From Basidiobolus meristosporus CBS 931.73 (Eukaryota; Basidiobolomycota; Basidiobolomycetes; Basidiobolales; Basidiobolaceae), in NCBI GenBank assembly GCA_002104905.1, contig MCFE01000524.1:1-62031 (forward strand): DNA of 62,031 nucleotides. Reading direction: 5' to 3'. Below, piece after piece: positions 24,965 to 36,436 of the stretch. Below the pieces are notes generated by a model that was given only the letters and a program-made list of their open reading frames with translations, searched no databases and was not told where the DNA came from. Every line of letters starts with the position of its first letter. The first letter of the stretch is position 1. The position numbers and the translations under genes are program-made.

Positions 24965-25321
24965 CTAAGAGTAAGCTGGATCTCTACCGAAGTTCTGGTT
25001 GCATTTTTTGCACACCAAATCTTTCTTGACGTAGCCGCAGCAGTTAGGGATTATACAAAAGCTGACGAGCAGAGTGGCATTAGTGTAATGACTACGAATC
25101 TCGTGAGTGCCTCCCTGAGGACAAGGTTGTTGGGCAAAGGGGTAATACGATGGAGGAAGGCTACTGTCGGGAACTTGGGGAGTGGAGCCTCTCACGCCTG
25201 GATAGCCATCGGTTTGTTGCGAGCCTGACTGGTTGGGGTAGGGTTGTGGGGCTTTAGATGGTGGATATGGGTCATTCATTTGGCTGTAACCTAGTTGGCG
25301 AGGGTCCTTGGTGTCGCTCAT
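24965..25321 (-). CDS. Small proline/tyrosine-rich protein with C-terminal Cys-rich membrane-like domain (BRI3-like)
   Basis: 118 codons, single exon. Residues 1-65 are rich in Pro, Tyr, Ser and Gln. From about residue 66 a compact domain reads CPQGGTHEIRSHY, a short hydrophobic stretch containing IPNCCGY, then CKKCNQNFG. This layout (Pro-rich leader, CxxG, short hydrophobic hairpin with CC, terminal CxxC) resembles brain protein I3 (BRI3) and, more distantly, LITAF-type domains of endosomal membranes. The match is by pattern only. A TATAAA box on the minus strand (25381-25386) lies 60 bases upstream of the ATG. The gene converges on DBP10. Confidence 0.6.
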   Translation of the reverse strand: MSDTKDPRQLGYSQMNDPYPPSKAPQPYPNQSGSQQTDGYPGVRGSTPQVPDSSLPPSYYPFAQQPCPQGGTHEIRSHYTNATLLVSFCIIPNCCGYVKKDLVCKKCNQNFGRDPAYS

Positions 25322-25380
25322 ATTGTAAGGAAGTGTGGGTGAGTAGAAAAGATCAGCGGGTGGAGACGAAGCCTGACACC

Positions 25381-25386
25381 TTTATA
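25381..25386 (-). promoter_or_regulatory. TATA box of the BRI3-like gene
   Basis: TATAAA on the minus strand, 60 bases upstream of the start codon at 25321. Confidence 0.5.
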
Positions 25387-26759
25387 AGCTGCATCGGCTT
25401 TCGATAAATAATCTAGTCACTTGATGAATCATGCAGCCCATTTGTCAATCGTGTTTTCTACGAAATGTATGACTACAAGGCCATGATCGACTTATAGTTT
25501 AACAATTAGACTTATTAGTCCATGCAGCAATTGGGTTGCTGTATCATCAGCCCCAGATATATGTGGGTAACAATCAACCAGTCATGTTTGGACCACAATG
25601 CCAAGCCAACACCACCCGAACCAACTATGGAATATTCCTGGGAGGTAGCTAAGCCTAGTCTGCAGCCGCGCATCCCCACACTGTCCATGCTTGCCGACCA
25701 TTCTGAGGGCGCAATGCAGGCCGTCTGGTTGAAATTCATATGCGTGACTACCCACCGATATACATGGGCGCGGCTAGTGGCTGGAACGTCAATAAGCGTG
25801 GAACCATGGATTCCTTAGAACCTGTATTGGGCAGGTAGTGAAAGCTGGTCGAATCAGCAACACCATCCTGAAAGCTACGTCAAATTGGGAAAGCGCGGCA
25901 TGAATGTAGCTAGCGCCGTGTCAAATCTTGCCGCTGCTCCCAACGCAGTCAGTAACCACTCTACCTGAGGCCGAAGTACGGTACCTCGACAGCACTGTGC
26001 GCCCAGCAGCTCCTGAGCTGCTCGTGTGAATCTGCGCCAACCACCTTATCTCCTCAAGCTGGCTTTCCAACGCAGCTCAATATGGCAGCATTCACCAAGG
26101 TCTTCTCTGATCAGGCTGTGATGTTACATACATGACGATCCTCTGACATCTGCAGACCTAAATATATTGATCTCGGAACAAACGTGGAAGGCCGCTGATA
26201 GGAAGCAAGGTAGACAAACACCATATGAAGCAACTCGTCGACATGCCAGCGCGCTGCGAGAAATTGATTGGAATCGCGGCGACCTCCAACGTAATTCGTG
26301 GAGGCGGATGGGATTTGTGTCCCCCACTTGCTTTCCCATCCATCTGCAGACACTCGGAATGATCCGATGACGACATACTTCCAGCATATTTTTTCTTGTC
26401 GAGCACAAAGCCCTCTCCATGCAACAAAAAAGGATGCGGTTTATGATTTTGATTGAATCACTTCGATCCGACGTTGGAATGACGTAGCAGGAGCGTAATC
26501 GGATTCATCATCTTTTTCCAGTCATTAACGGTGGGGAAATAGCGGTGCTTACTTATTGGGAGGGAAGAGGCCAGCCAGCGTTTCACTTATATACTGACGG
26601 TGGAAACATCCCTCCCTCATCATTTTCCCCAAGAATTCATTGCACAAGGTTTGTCTGCCCGAGGCTTTTCATCCATTCGGCCAACGCCACCTCGACCTGG
26701 CTGCGGCCCCACCCTATCTCCACCCCACCTCCAATTAACACTGCTTTCAATCTAGCACC
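25387..26759. other. Intergenic region, no gene seen
   Basis: Short competing frames on both strands with no recognisable product. The last ~200 bases are pyrimidine-rich (CCACCTCGACC..., CCACCCTATCTCC), as in promoters just upstream of the next start codon. Confidence 0.45.
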
Positions 26760-27032
26760 ATGGACTCCGACAACTCCGACCGCCAACACGCCCAAGAAAC
26801 CAAGGCCCAAGAGAAAAGATTAGAGAAGTTCGTTCGACAAAACGAGTCCGCCGAGTATATCCTAGACGACAAGACAAACGAGCTTTGTCGAACCCTACCC
26901 GATGGCAGACAGAACTGCTTGAAGCTTTCTCTGGACCAGAAGGAGATGTTCAGCATGATGCAGAAGTTGAACTTCTTCTGTACACTCCCGCTTGAACCAG
27001 AGAAAACCCACATCATCTGCAAGAGAGTGTGA
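26760..27032 (+). CDS. Small hypothetical protein, 90 aa
   Basis: Single-exon frame with an ATG in good context (AGCACCATGG) and codon use like the nearby genes. The protein is hydrophilic, with a charged helical N-terminal half (KAQEKRLEKFVRQNE) and a C-terminal part ending KTHIICKRV. It has no signal peptide or membrane segment. I do not recognise the family. The start context and the pyrimidine-rich leader favour a real gene. Confidence 0.5.
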   Translation: MDSDNSDRQHAQETKAQEKRLEKFVRQNESAEYILDDKTNELCRTLPDGRQNCLKLSLDQKEMFSMMQKLNFFCTLPLEPEKTHIICKRV

Positions 27033-27570
27033 GAATGGCTGTCACATATCCACCCTGTCCATACACAATAATATTCCTTTCATCTCAACCGGACCAGCTC
27101 ATCACCACTGGTCTGACCTGGCACCGACGCTTAGTTGCTAATCCCATTGATCGGAGGTTTTTCTGACCCATTCACGCATTAATCAATGATGCTTACATGA
27201 AATAAACTAGATCAAACCTCCCTATTTTGCCTGTCTCACCAGATCCATTCTGTTCGCCCGCCGCAACCCAAGCGGCCTGGCGGTTCACGGATTGCGCGCA
27301 TCGCCGTTGCACAGCCACGCAACCATGCACCACCAAGAATCTGCACTGTTGACACTTTAAAATAGCCACAAACAATAGCACAATTGCGGTGTTAATTTAG
27401 ACGTCATTAGTCGTAAATATAGCCAGTTCAGAGCAACCTGCAGATATGGAACATTGGCGGTTGATCGATTGTTGTGTTTATATATCAATGGGATGACCGG
27501 ATGGAAAATTCTGGCGAGCTTACAAGCACGAACTTCTCCTCTCCTCTCCATCACTAGCCATTACCTCCGA

Positions 27571-27576
27571 TATAAA
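27571..27576 (+). promoter_or_regulatory. TATA box of the PLA2-like gene
   Basis: TATAAA 46 bases upstream of the ATG at 27617. Confidence 0.5.
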
Positions 27577-27616
27577 CCGCAAAGCCGAGTTTCTCTACCT
27601 TGAAACCAACTCGACC

Positions 27617-28081
27617 ATGAAAGGCTATCTCGGTTTGCTTTTGCTACTTGTTCTAACAACCCTGGCCAGCAGTATCCAGCCACCCCGGCTGGTCAGCAGG
27701 GATCCTGGCATGCACCCAGACGCGAAACCACCCCCCACCTGCCAAGCCGACGAACCGGCGAAGAGCGAGAGCCAAACAAGCGCTTATGGCAAAATATCTT
27801 CGGAGGGCGAGCGGTTTCTCCAGTGCTGCAGCAAGCATCTACAGTGCTACTGCGTGTGCGAAAAAAACGTAAGCAAGCAGGTGTGCGACGAAGGCTTCCG
27901 TCGCTGTGTGCAAAAGGCCTGTCTGAGTGGGCTGCCGAACGCCTCTAACTTCGAGAGGCGGCGCTGTAGCACCGGGTGGTCTTGGACTGGCCCAGGCATG
28001 GTGAGCTCTCAGGTGGCCAAATCGGTGGAATTCTCCTGCAGTCGTTACCAGCAAGTCCAAGCGACCTGCTGCTCGAGCTAA
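27617..28081 (+). CDS. Secreted Cys-rich protein, divergent phospholipase-A2-like
   Basis: 154 codons, single exon. The N-terminus is a signal peptide (MKGYLGLLLLLVLTTLASS). The mature protein has about 15 cysteines. The central block CCSKHLQCYCVCEKN followed by CDEGFRRCVQKAC has the spacing of the secreted PLA2 core (CCxxHDxCYxxC then CDxxFxxC), most like group XII. The His is kept, but the Asp that binds calcium in active enzymes is Leu. If it belongs to the family it is probably not a normal calcium-dependent lipase. The alternative is an unrelated disulfide-rich secreted protein. The minus strand is also open over 27839-28168 but shows nothing recognisable. Confidence 0.55.
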   Translation: MKGYLGLLLLLVLTTLASSIQPPRLVSRDPGMHPDAKPPPTCQADEPAKSESQTSAYGKISSEGERFLQCCSKHLQCYCVCEKNVSKQVCDEGFRRCVQKACLSGLPNASNFERRRCSTGWSWTGPGMVSSQVAKSVEFSCSRYQQVQATCCSS

Positions 28082-28536
28082 GGCAATGCTCTTATCTCGA
28101 AGGCCTATCGACCGCATCGTCGGCCCCCATTCCTGTTCACCCCAGCCAGGAACCATATTTTGCATCATTCATGGAAGCACTGCGTGGCCATATCAGCATT
28201 GCGCCAAGTGGATGGGCATCATCACCGGTTTTTGGCAGTGGTCTTTTGCTTACGTGTGGGATCAGAGGGGAATCCAGCGATGGTATATCATGTACAAGAT
28301 ACACAATTTTAATTAACCGGATATCAAGAAATAAATGTCAATGATTCTCTATATCCACAAGAGAAAGGCATGGGTGCTATTAAGGTACGGGTAAAACGAG
28401 AATTAGGATTCGCTTGACACCACATGGGGAGCGTGTAGATATATTAATAGATGATTTGTTTTGGGTGATGTTCGCTTCAGATTACATGTGTATGGTACGA
28501 ATGTGGAAGAGAGTGCGTCAAGGAACGCGGGCTTTC

Positions 28537-29722
28537 TTATTCACGCTGGTCGCTCATAGCCAAGTCTGGAATGATGATTAGACTGTTGGGAATCAAGTCG
28601 AATTTGGCTGAAAGGGCCATAAACCGGGTGTATAGATATGTTTCGTTCTATGATGGAATTCGGTTAGTTGGATCCTAGCGATGGTGTACCCCGCATCTAC
28701 TCTTCCTTACCTCGAACTCGTCAAACACTTGACGGTGATGGAACCAGGAGTGTGCAAAGATTCGGTAGAGGCGGCGTGCTATTGACTGATAGTGCTTCTT
28801 CGAAGTTTCGTGAATGCTCATCCTTTGTTGGCAAGTGTCAGTTACCTCAAGTTGACGAAGAGGCCCATGGCAGCCTCGAGCACCTCGAGATTGCATAAGG
28901 GTGATTTACCTGCTTGGAAAATATTTGTTGCTGTTGAGAATTGCTGAGGCTCCGTCAAGAGTGTGGATTGCATAGTCGATAGCGCAACACTATGTAAAAA
29001 CCAGGTCAGTTGTGTCGGCTCAAGCTCAGCAAAAGATAGGATTCTCACCCCCTGTGGGGTCGGATGAGCCGCACAAAGATAAAGCCATTCGTCGGCCTTC
29101 ATTTCAGGGCAGCTCTCCTTTGTGCATTCCGTCTGAAGTTGGATGATTAGATAGTTGAGTTCCAAGCATATTTGTCTATCGAACAAGAACGTGATGAGCC
29201 TGTGATTAACACGTTTAGGTAATGGATGTGCCTGCTCACTTGAAATGTTCGTACTGCCAAACATCAGGGTTTTGGTTTTCCGGCACCTCAAGCAACCTGT
29301 CAATATTTTCTCGATCGTCGCGAATTATCGATTGCAGGTACTCTTGAAGAGCAAACACTGAGTCAATTTCGTCGAATGGGAGAGGCCCCCACCGGTAAGC
29401 ATCCTGGCAAGAAACAAGGCATCTGTTTAATATATATCTCAATTTGTATCCAGGGGAAAACCGAAGAAGGTTGCAGTAATCCCAATAATGCCAGCGCACT
29501 ACTGCTGAGAGCAGGACAAACACAAAAACAAGGCAATATATAGACTAGGTATAGCACCTCAAATTTTATCCCAGGCCGGTTTCTACGCGGTGCTTTGCCA
29601 AGGTTCTCCGAGCTTGGCTGCTGCAACAATTCCTTTGAAAACTCCATAGCAGATGCACTCTCTACACCGGAATTAGAGCGAGTATTTTTTAGTGTGCCAA
29701 ACAGATTGAGCGCGGCTTTCAT
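28537..29722 (-). CDS. MOB kinase activator family, MOB4/phocein type
   Basis: Multi-exon gene on the minus strand, ATG at 29722, stop at 28537-28539, with about five introns. Exon 1 ends RRNRPGIKFE. Later blocks are LPFDEIDSVFALQEYLQ, NIDRLLEVPENQNPDVWQYE, LELNYLIIQLQTECTKESCP, WLYLCAAHPTPQ, AIDYAIHTLDGASAILNSNK, RRLYRIFAHSWFHHRQVFDE and a last exon starting NETYLYTRF. The zinc-binding Cys and His positions of Mob proteins are kept. The RRNRPG leader and the NETxLxxRF block point to MOB4 rather than MOB1. MOB4 is a core subunit of STRIPAK-type complexes, which contain PP2A. The donor after exon 1 (GTGCTA) is weak, so that junction is the least sure. Confidence 0.88.
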
Positions 29723-30426
29723 GTTCCCAGGCTGGAAGTACTTTTATGTGGTTCGGAGCGTTATTGCGTTAGGGGTTAGTTGTGTTATAGGCTGCGTGTT
29801 GGAGCGGGGAGGGTATGTGTTTATCTGAGGGGAAAGGGGTGGTAGTGGGGTAGAGGCTTGAGGGTAGCAAACTCTGCCTGGTGGGTATATTGTGTTAATT
29901 AGAGTAAATCACACCTGTTGCTCTGTTAAGCAGTAGTCTAAATGCACGTAATTTCCATCATCAAGCCTAACCTGATTGTATAAATATCGTAAAGCCCGAA
30001 ATGGCAAATCCAGTATTTCTTTTGCCCAGACGAGGTTTGTTCTGTTTGCAAGAATCTGGCGTCCATGCATGGCACGGCAATATGTGAGCTGTATATGTGT
30101 ACCTGTCCGAGCGGCGGCGATTGGCCAGCGGAAACGATCCAGGACATCCAATTTATTACTGAGCCCTATGCTATGCATCGGTTTAATCAAGGCTTAACCA
30201 GCTCACCAAGGCAACGCGAGAATGAAAAAAAATCCATCTGGAAAAAACGAATGGATTCCATCCAATTAAATGAAGCGAACGCGGATTTTTTTATCGTCCG
30301 GTGAATTTTGGTTGGGGGTCCATGAAGATGAGGGGGCAATCGAGGTGGGTATTTCAGTAAACAAGAAGATCCGCTTTATCCTCCCCTTCACATCACGGAA
30401 CTTGCGTGCTGTACTCGGTCCATTAT
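29723..30426. other. Divergent promoter region of MOB4-like and uS2 genes
   Basis: About 700 bases between two divergent genes. The short frames show no recognisable product. A G-rich run near 29820-29870 is part of the MOB4 upstream side. Confidence 0.4.
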
Positions 30427-30538
30427 GTACGTATTTAAATTCTCGGGATTGGTTTAGCAACTGTTTACCTGAAATCGCACATTTCATGGATTGCATCCAT
30501 CGACCAACCGCTCTAACCCGCCGATGATCTTTTTGTAG
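30427..30538 (+). other. Probable 5'-UTR intron of the uS2 gene
   Basis: GTACGT at the left end, a CTAAC branch-like motif near 30513, and TTTTTGTAG at the right end, five bases before the ATG at 30544. Introns at the start of ribosomal-protein genes are common in fungi. No in-frame coding extension crosses it. Confidence 0.6.
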
Positions 30539-30543
30539 TGAAG

Positions 30544-31362
30544 ATGTCTCGCTTGCCTGCTGCCCTTAATGCCACCGAGGAGGATATCCAACTCCTCCTC
30601 TCTGCCCAAGCTCACATTGGTACCAAGAACTGTGAAGTTGCCATGCAACCTTACATTTGGAAGCGTCGTGCCGACGGTATCAACCTTATCAACATCGGTA
30701 AGACCTGGGAGAAGCTTGTTCTTGCTGCCCGTATCATCGCCACCATCGAGAACCCCTCCGATGTTGTCATCATCTCTGCCCGTCCCTACGGTCAACGTGC
30801 TGCTTTGAAGTTCGCTTCCTACACTGGTGCCCAAGCCATCTCCGGACGTTTCACTCCCGGTACCTTCACTAACTACAACACCCGCTCCTTCAAGGAACCC
30901 CGTTTGGTTATTGTCACTGATCCCCGTACCGATCATCAAGCCATCACCGAAGCTTCTTATGTCAACATCCCTGTTATTGCCCTCTGCGATACCGATGCTC
31001 CTTTGAAGCACGTCGACTGCGCCATCCCCATCAACAACAAGGCCAAGCACTCCATCGGTTTGGCTTACTGGATGTTGGCTCGTGAAGTCCTTCGTCTTCG
31101 CGGCACTCTTACCCGTGACGCCGCTTGGGATGTCATGGTTGATATGTTCTTCTACCGTGACCCCGAAGAGGCCGAGAAGGAGGCTGCTGAGGCTGCCCTC
31201 GAGAAGGAAGGCAACTGGGAGGCTCCTGCCGAGACTGCTGATTGGGATGTTGCTGGTGATGTTAACCCAACTGTCGCTGCTGCTGCCACTGCTGACTGGA
31301 GCGCCGATGCCTCCGACTGGGCTTCTGAGGCTCCTGCCGGTCAATCCTCCTGGGATGCTTAA
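30544..31362 (+). CDS. RPS0: Small-subunit ribosomal protein uS2 (Rps0/RPSA)
   Basis: 272 codons, uninterrupted. It matches uS2/RPSA throughout: [85 protein letters not shown] and an acidic Trp-containing tail (repeated ADW/SDW). uS2 is a 40S protein needed for late subunit maturation. Codon use is strongly biased to C- or T-ending codons (GGT, CGT, GCC, ACC), as expected for a highly expressed gene and unlike its neighbours. I chose 30544 because [19 protein letters not shown] aligns with family N-termini. Confidence 0.97.
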   Translation: MSRLPAALNATEEDIQLLLSAQAHIGTKNCEVAMQPYIWKRRADGINLINIGKTWEKLVLAARIIATIENPSDVVIISARPYGQRAALKFASYTGAQAISGRFTPGTFTNYNTRSFKEPRLVIVTDPRTDHQAITEASYVNIPVIALCDTDAPLKHVDCAIPINNKAKHSIGLAYWMLAREVLRLRGTLTRDAAWDVMVDMFFYRDPEEAEKEAAEAALEKEGNWEAPAETADWDVAGDVNPTVAAAATADWSADASDWASEAPAGQSSWDA

Positions 31363-32334
31363 ATTGTTAGATTTTAAGATCTTTCGATTTCGCGTAGTAG
31401 TCTAATTTGCGTGATTCAAGGTGGTTCCCTTATAATAAATATATATTAAGAACATCAATCAACATGTGTCTTTCAGTACCGCACGTAATGGGGGTTCCAT
31501 CTATGGATGGCCACTTTGCGGCGTGGCCGGTCAAATTGGGCTTGGCCGTTTGCTTGCTCGCTCCTCGAAGATTGTCTACTCTGCCCAGGATGTGCCGCAC
31601 AGAGCATTTACCCTGCCGCCTGGACAGTTTGGCCCGTGCTGGTTCAGCCAAGTCAACAGCAGAAGCAGCACGAACCTGCGATGCACGAGACGGCTGCAAT
31701 TACCAGGTTTCGCCGGGCTCGCTCGGCTTCACGGTCAGAAAGATGTACGTGAGGGAGCGTCGGCTAATCCAAACAAGTTGTTGAGCAAGGAGGAATCGTA
31801 CTTCCATGTGAACTCCATATGAAGGCAAGTGGTAGTATCAGTTGAAATCCAGTAGGGATGACATCAACCGAGGCCGGCAAGCTTGTTTCAGGGCCAAATC
31901 GTAAGCCAAATCGCCAAATTTGGATGCTTGCAATCTGTAAATGAGCCGTGTTGGTGTGAATTGTCTGGCCTAGCTTGGATTCGAGACTTTTAGCTGCTTC
32001 CTTCACTGGCAAGATATGGTTGTATCCAGATTTTCCAATCTGATGGGGTGTGCAAGTAGCTCCCATTCGATTAGTCATGTTGGAGAGTAGGTGTGCACGA
32101 TGGGCCTCTCCATTTGGCAATCAGGGTGTCGAATTTGGGGCTGCAAACAATGAATACTCCGAAGTAACTGCTGGGTATCAGCAGCTCAACCATCTAAGAA
32201 ATCGAAAAATCATTACATTAACCAGTTAGAAATTTTACATCTAAGATATCCTTAAAACTTCCTCAACCATATAAAGCCATGCGAGACTGACTTGTTCACT
32301 GTATCGCACTTGTATTCTCAAGACGCTATTCTAG
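31363..32334. other. Intergenic region between uS2 and mutase-like gene
   Basis: Overlapping short frames on both strands over 31400-32120, with no recognisable product. The uS2 3' UTR with AATAAATATATAT lies near 31433-31446. Confidence 0.45.
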
Positions 32335-33350
32335 ATGGCTCCTATAGCTACTTTGTATCTTTGTCGTCACGGCGAAACAGATCTCAACCGTAAATTGGTT
32401 CTCCAAGGCCGTGGCGTGAATGCTCCTCTCAATCACATTGGGAGTAAGCAAGCGGCTCTTCTAGGTGAATGGTTCAAGGATATCAAGGTCGACTTGGTAT
32501 GCGCTTCTACACTCACTGTAAGTAATTCAATCGAGGCATCATCACACCGCTGTTTATTCATGGTTTGCTGTAGCGAGCTCAACAAACTGCCGCTCAGATC
32601 CGCAGTCACCACCCTGATGTAGAGTATAAGGTAATTAACTGGGTCTAGGTTTAACGGCTGCGGCTCCATCCAATCGCAAAGTCTGACAGGACGGTCTTTT
32701 TACGGTTGACAGGAATATGAAGGAATTTGCGAGCTTCACTTTGGTTCCCAAGAGTGTTGTCCATTCGATGAGACCTTGAACGTTTTGCTAGAGAAATGGA
32801 ATGTTCAAAAAGATTTTGATGGTATGTCTCGTCAGTTCCAAGCACTACGTGTTGTTTTTTTATTGACGCTTCTCTGGTTTTCCATTAGCCAAGTTTGAAG
32901 GTGGCGAGTCTCCGCGGGAGGTTGAAAACCGAGCAATTCCGGTAATTGCTGATATACTCAAAAATCTCCCAGATGTAAAGCAACCGGGGGTTGCTGTAGT
33001 TAGTAAGTGTCCAACCATTGCACCTGGCAATATGAGTCTCTGTTAAGCATCGTTTTTTCTGTCCAGTCCACGGAAGACTTCTTCGAATCCTCCTCTCTAG
33101 TTTGTTATGGGGAAACCTTCATCAAATGCCGGCTATTACCCACAGTAATACTTGCGTCAACGAGCTTCATGTTTATCGAGCTGACGATCCAGATTACCAG
33201 AAGCTCGACATGGCTCAGTATCAACAGCAGGACCCTCAACACCGCGTCGATCTCCCTGAGTCTCCTCAGCGTGCACTATTAAACACGTACCGCTTTGTAC
33301 CTGTCAAATTGAACTCTGTTGAGCATTTGAAGGGGTTCGAGGTTTTATAG
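32335..33350 (+). CDS. Histidine phosphatase, phosphoglycerate-mutase family
   Basis: Five exons, 32335-32517, 32574-32630, 32713-32821, 32889-33002 and 33067-33350, join in frame to 248 codons. The phosphohistidine motif is LCRHGETDLN near residue 10, followed by LQGRGVNAPLN. The RAQQTA block that follows the first intron matches the family's second conserved region, and the second catalytic His is in VIHGRLLR after the fourth intron. Family members act on small phosphosugars or as broad-specificity phosphatases, and substrate cannot be read from sequence. All introns are 51-82 bases with GT-AG ends. Confidence 0.88.
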
Positions 33351-35635
33351 ACCAATACCTGATTTTTATAGAGTACCTTGAATTGACATCGTCTAGCCGT
33401 GGATGGTCCTTTTCCGATATTGCGGAAATAATATAGACAACACCTTGCTTCTGTAAATAATAAAGTCGAAGTAACGATCATGAAGTGCGGGCTGTATGGA
33501 TTAGCTGTTGAGCACTGGGTGTTTTTGTCAATTCGTCTTTCAGGAAAACGTCGATGAGTAGTGATTAAAGAGCTAGCATGTCTTACGTTCAAACTGAGTG
33601 CTGCAAATGGATGCATTGTGTACTACTAGATATACCGGACTCAAGACCCCTCTGAGCTTTCGGTATATTGTTCTATGGAATCTAACCACCACTGTATACC
33701 TAGTTTGATGGGTTGTTTGAGTAACTCTAGCTGATAAACAACGAGCTGAATGCGGAACACTTCCAACCTCACTGTTCAAAACTTAACTCCCCTCTCTGCC
33801 TCAGGAATGAAACAACCCATGAATAGTCGGATATACAGCAATATGTACCCTAAGTACTGGAGGCGCTACTGCACAACGCTATCGGTTGTTTTGTTCAATT
33901 GATGTTGACATTCTGGTGTATTAAATACAGCCTGGTGGCACTAAGGCTTGCAGGTGGCCCTTACGACATCGCCTGTGCCTGATAATCTTTTGAGGCAGAT
34001 ATGGTACTTCACGTTCATTGTGAACATTCTGGGAAGGCTTAATGGCATGCTAATCAACAATTTGCTACTGGTGTTGGTAGTAACTGTGTAGTGTCTAATG
34101 CCCCAGTATCGCAAGAATTATGTGGAATGGGAACACGATGCTTATTGGCCTTCGGGTTTCTCACAAATGATGATTGAGGCTTGTTATGGAAATCCAAAAT
34201 CCCAGTTGATCGTTAAGATAGCTTCCCACTATTCCTTTCAAAAATTGGTGCCGCTACGCCGCTTGGCTTAATATAGTTCATAGTCATGAATACACCTAGA
34301 TGACTCAGTAGTCAACATCATGTATAGATCGGACCACTCACAATGTTTTCCTACCTTGAGCATTGATACTGTTTAGAGTGAACGTGGTTAGGCTGAACCA
34401 CCAACAAGGATCTTGGGCACATCGATCGGATATCACCTGCAGTCAATAAAAATTAATTGAATAACAAAGCCATCAACACCAAAAATCTAGAGGAATTCCA
34501 AGATCTCGTGATAACGCTACGAAATCCTCGCCTGCTACGAATATTGACACCCACAGTTTACAATACTGAACATGCTCCTCCTATCAAGATCAGCCTCTAA
34601 GAATGAGGCTACTCGGATGTTCGGTTGATCTGCTGCGATGGCCAAGGGCCAGTTTAAACGCTCTACTTGCTAATCCATAAATGGTAGGAAGGGATGTAGA
34701 AGCCCAGTCATGGCACTTTCTAAACCTGGAACTTCTCTGAATAGTCTAGAATGCAGGGGAGGAAGGAGGCCTGCTATGGCCATGGTAGAAATCCGATTCT
34801 AGCCAGCAAATTGAAATTATGAATATCACACAATCCAATGCATGTACTAGGGGGCTACGCACTTGGTATGAGTAGACGAGGCGAATACTAAGTCAACAAC
34901 AGCTGCACCTGCACAATTTAAAGTGACCAGAAAAATGCGAGGATCATCCAGACTAGGCATCCGCTTTTTGTTTTTGGTGAGATATGTGCTTGCAGCATTC
35001 ATACACCGAGTAGCTGTGCAAATGAGGCCAAAGCCACCTTGGCATCAACAGTGTCTTATGAACTGGCGAGTGATGCATGTAGAACCTTCATCCCGCCTCG
35101 CTAAATTCCCTATTAGCCTGCTGCATTCCATGCATACAGCTAATGTTCGTATAAAGTAGTGCCTAGCATAGATGATGATCAAACTGTGATCAAATACTTG
35201 TGTTGGCCTTGAACTAGACCGAATATCCTTTTGAATCCGTATGATGAAATCGCGATGTGGCCTACTTGGATGTACTCTGGATCATAGTTGGATGGTTAGT
35301 CAAATTTCCCGAATGAGAAACCAAACTTGGGATCTGTTTGATCTGATTTCTATATATGTCACTCTGAATCAAGTACTGTGATTTAGCCAGGTATTTTGGG
35401 GGAGAGCTGGACATCTGCTACCAAGTCTCAATGGCTTTGGGTCGTGAGGGTGGAATCGAGAATTTGATATACGATCGAACGATTCCTGTGCTAATTCTTA
35501 AAGCAGGTAGAGGCAACCAGGATGATGTTGCCCTGTTCAAATCGCTCAATAAGAAAGGTCTGTGCGGCGGAAATACCTATAAATTGGCGGTTCGTTCGTG
35601 AGGGGAAAGCCCTTAACCACACCTCTACTGACCTT
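33351..35635. other. Intergenic region, no gene seen
   Basis: About 2.3 kb, AT-rich, with only short frames that have no recognisable product. The final ~350 bases should contain the promoter of the zinc-finger gene at 35636. Confidence 0.5.
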
Positions 35636-36253
35636 ATGGACCTTGATCAGATACTTAACACACCTGGGAGTAGAAAGTCTGTCTCGCAGACGTACTCCTG
35701 CCCTTGGCAAGATTGCTCAAAGACTTTTAGTCGCAGAGGATTACTCAACAAACATTTGAAAAAGCATGAGGAGCTAAGCGCCATGGTTGCCGATGGATTG
35801 GTCGAATTCAACCCAAAGAAGTTTTCTTGTACCTGGAGTGGATGCGAGAAACGATTCTCTCGCAAATCCCAAATGGAGCGTCACCATCGCACTCACACAA
35901 ATGATCGACCCTATGTCTGTGATATATGTAGTAAGCGATTCATTCAACGATCCGCTTTATACATCCACCTACGGACACATACTGGGGAAAAACCGCACCA
36001 TTGTGACTTCCCTGACTGCAGTCAATCCTTTTCGGACTCTTCAGCACTAGGTCGCCACAAGAAATCACACCTTGGCCTTCGACCTTATGTTTGCTATCAC
36101 ACCGCATGTGATAAATCTTTCACGAGAAGAAACGCATTGCTTAAGCATCAACGCAAACATCAAGATGATACTATATTCATGTATATACCAGAAGAAACCA
36201 AATTTATCAAATCGGTCACAACAGCACGTCTCGGTGAAATAGCCTCCAACTAA
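35636..36253 (+). CDS. C2H2 zinc-finger protein, five fingers
   Basis: 205 codons from the ATG at 35636. The frame is open to 35522, but this ATG gives MDLDQILN, which matches the MDLLEILN start of the two palindrome genes downstream. Five C2H2 fingers follow, beginning YSCPWQDC, FSCTWSGC, YVCDIC, HHCDFPDC and YVCYHTAC, with TGEKP-like linkers between the middle fingers. Finger 4 has SDSSALGRHKKSH, almost identical to a finger of the palindrome genes. It is probably a DNA-binding regulator of the TFIIIA-like class. Target is unknown. An upstream non-coding exon is possible. Confidence 0.85.
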   Translation: MDLDQILNTPGSRKSVSQTYSCPWQDCSKTFSRRGLLNKHLKKHEELSAMVADGLVEFNPKKFSCTWSGCEKRFSRKSQMERHHRTHTNDRPYVCDICSKRFIQRSALYIHLRTHTGEKPHHCDFPDCSQSFSDSSALGRHKKSHLGLRPYVCYHTACDKSFTRRNALLKHQRKHQDDTIFMYIPEETKFIKSVTTARLGEIASN

Positions 36254-36436
36254 GAATGATGTTGTTCTTGTACATTTAAATCATTACTACTGCTTTGCTG
36301 CTACCTGTTGATACAGTTATCTCATGTAATTTATTAGTCTGCTAATTAGAAAGCTAGTTATAAATATGCTACATCAGTATTTCCGGATATGTATAAATCG
36401 AGTATTTGCTGGCTGTAGACCTATATGGACACAGAT

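Noticed and set aside
24303-25228. Long plus-strand frame running past the DBP10 stop
   Set aside because: It is a +1 shadow of the Lys-rich 3' end of DBP10 continuing into the untranslated and antisense region.
31407-31822. Several overlapping frames downstream of the uS2 gene
   Set aside because: Frames on both strands overlap in the same 400 bases, none has a domain, and no splice structure ties them together.
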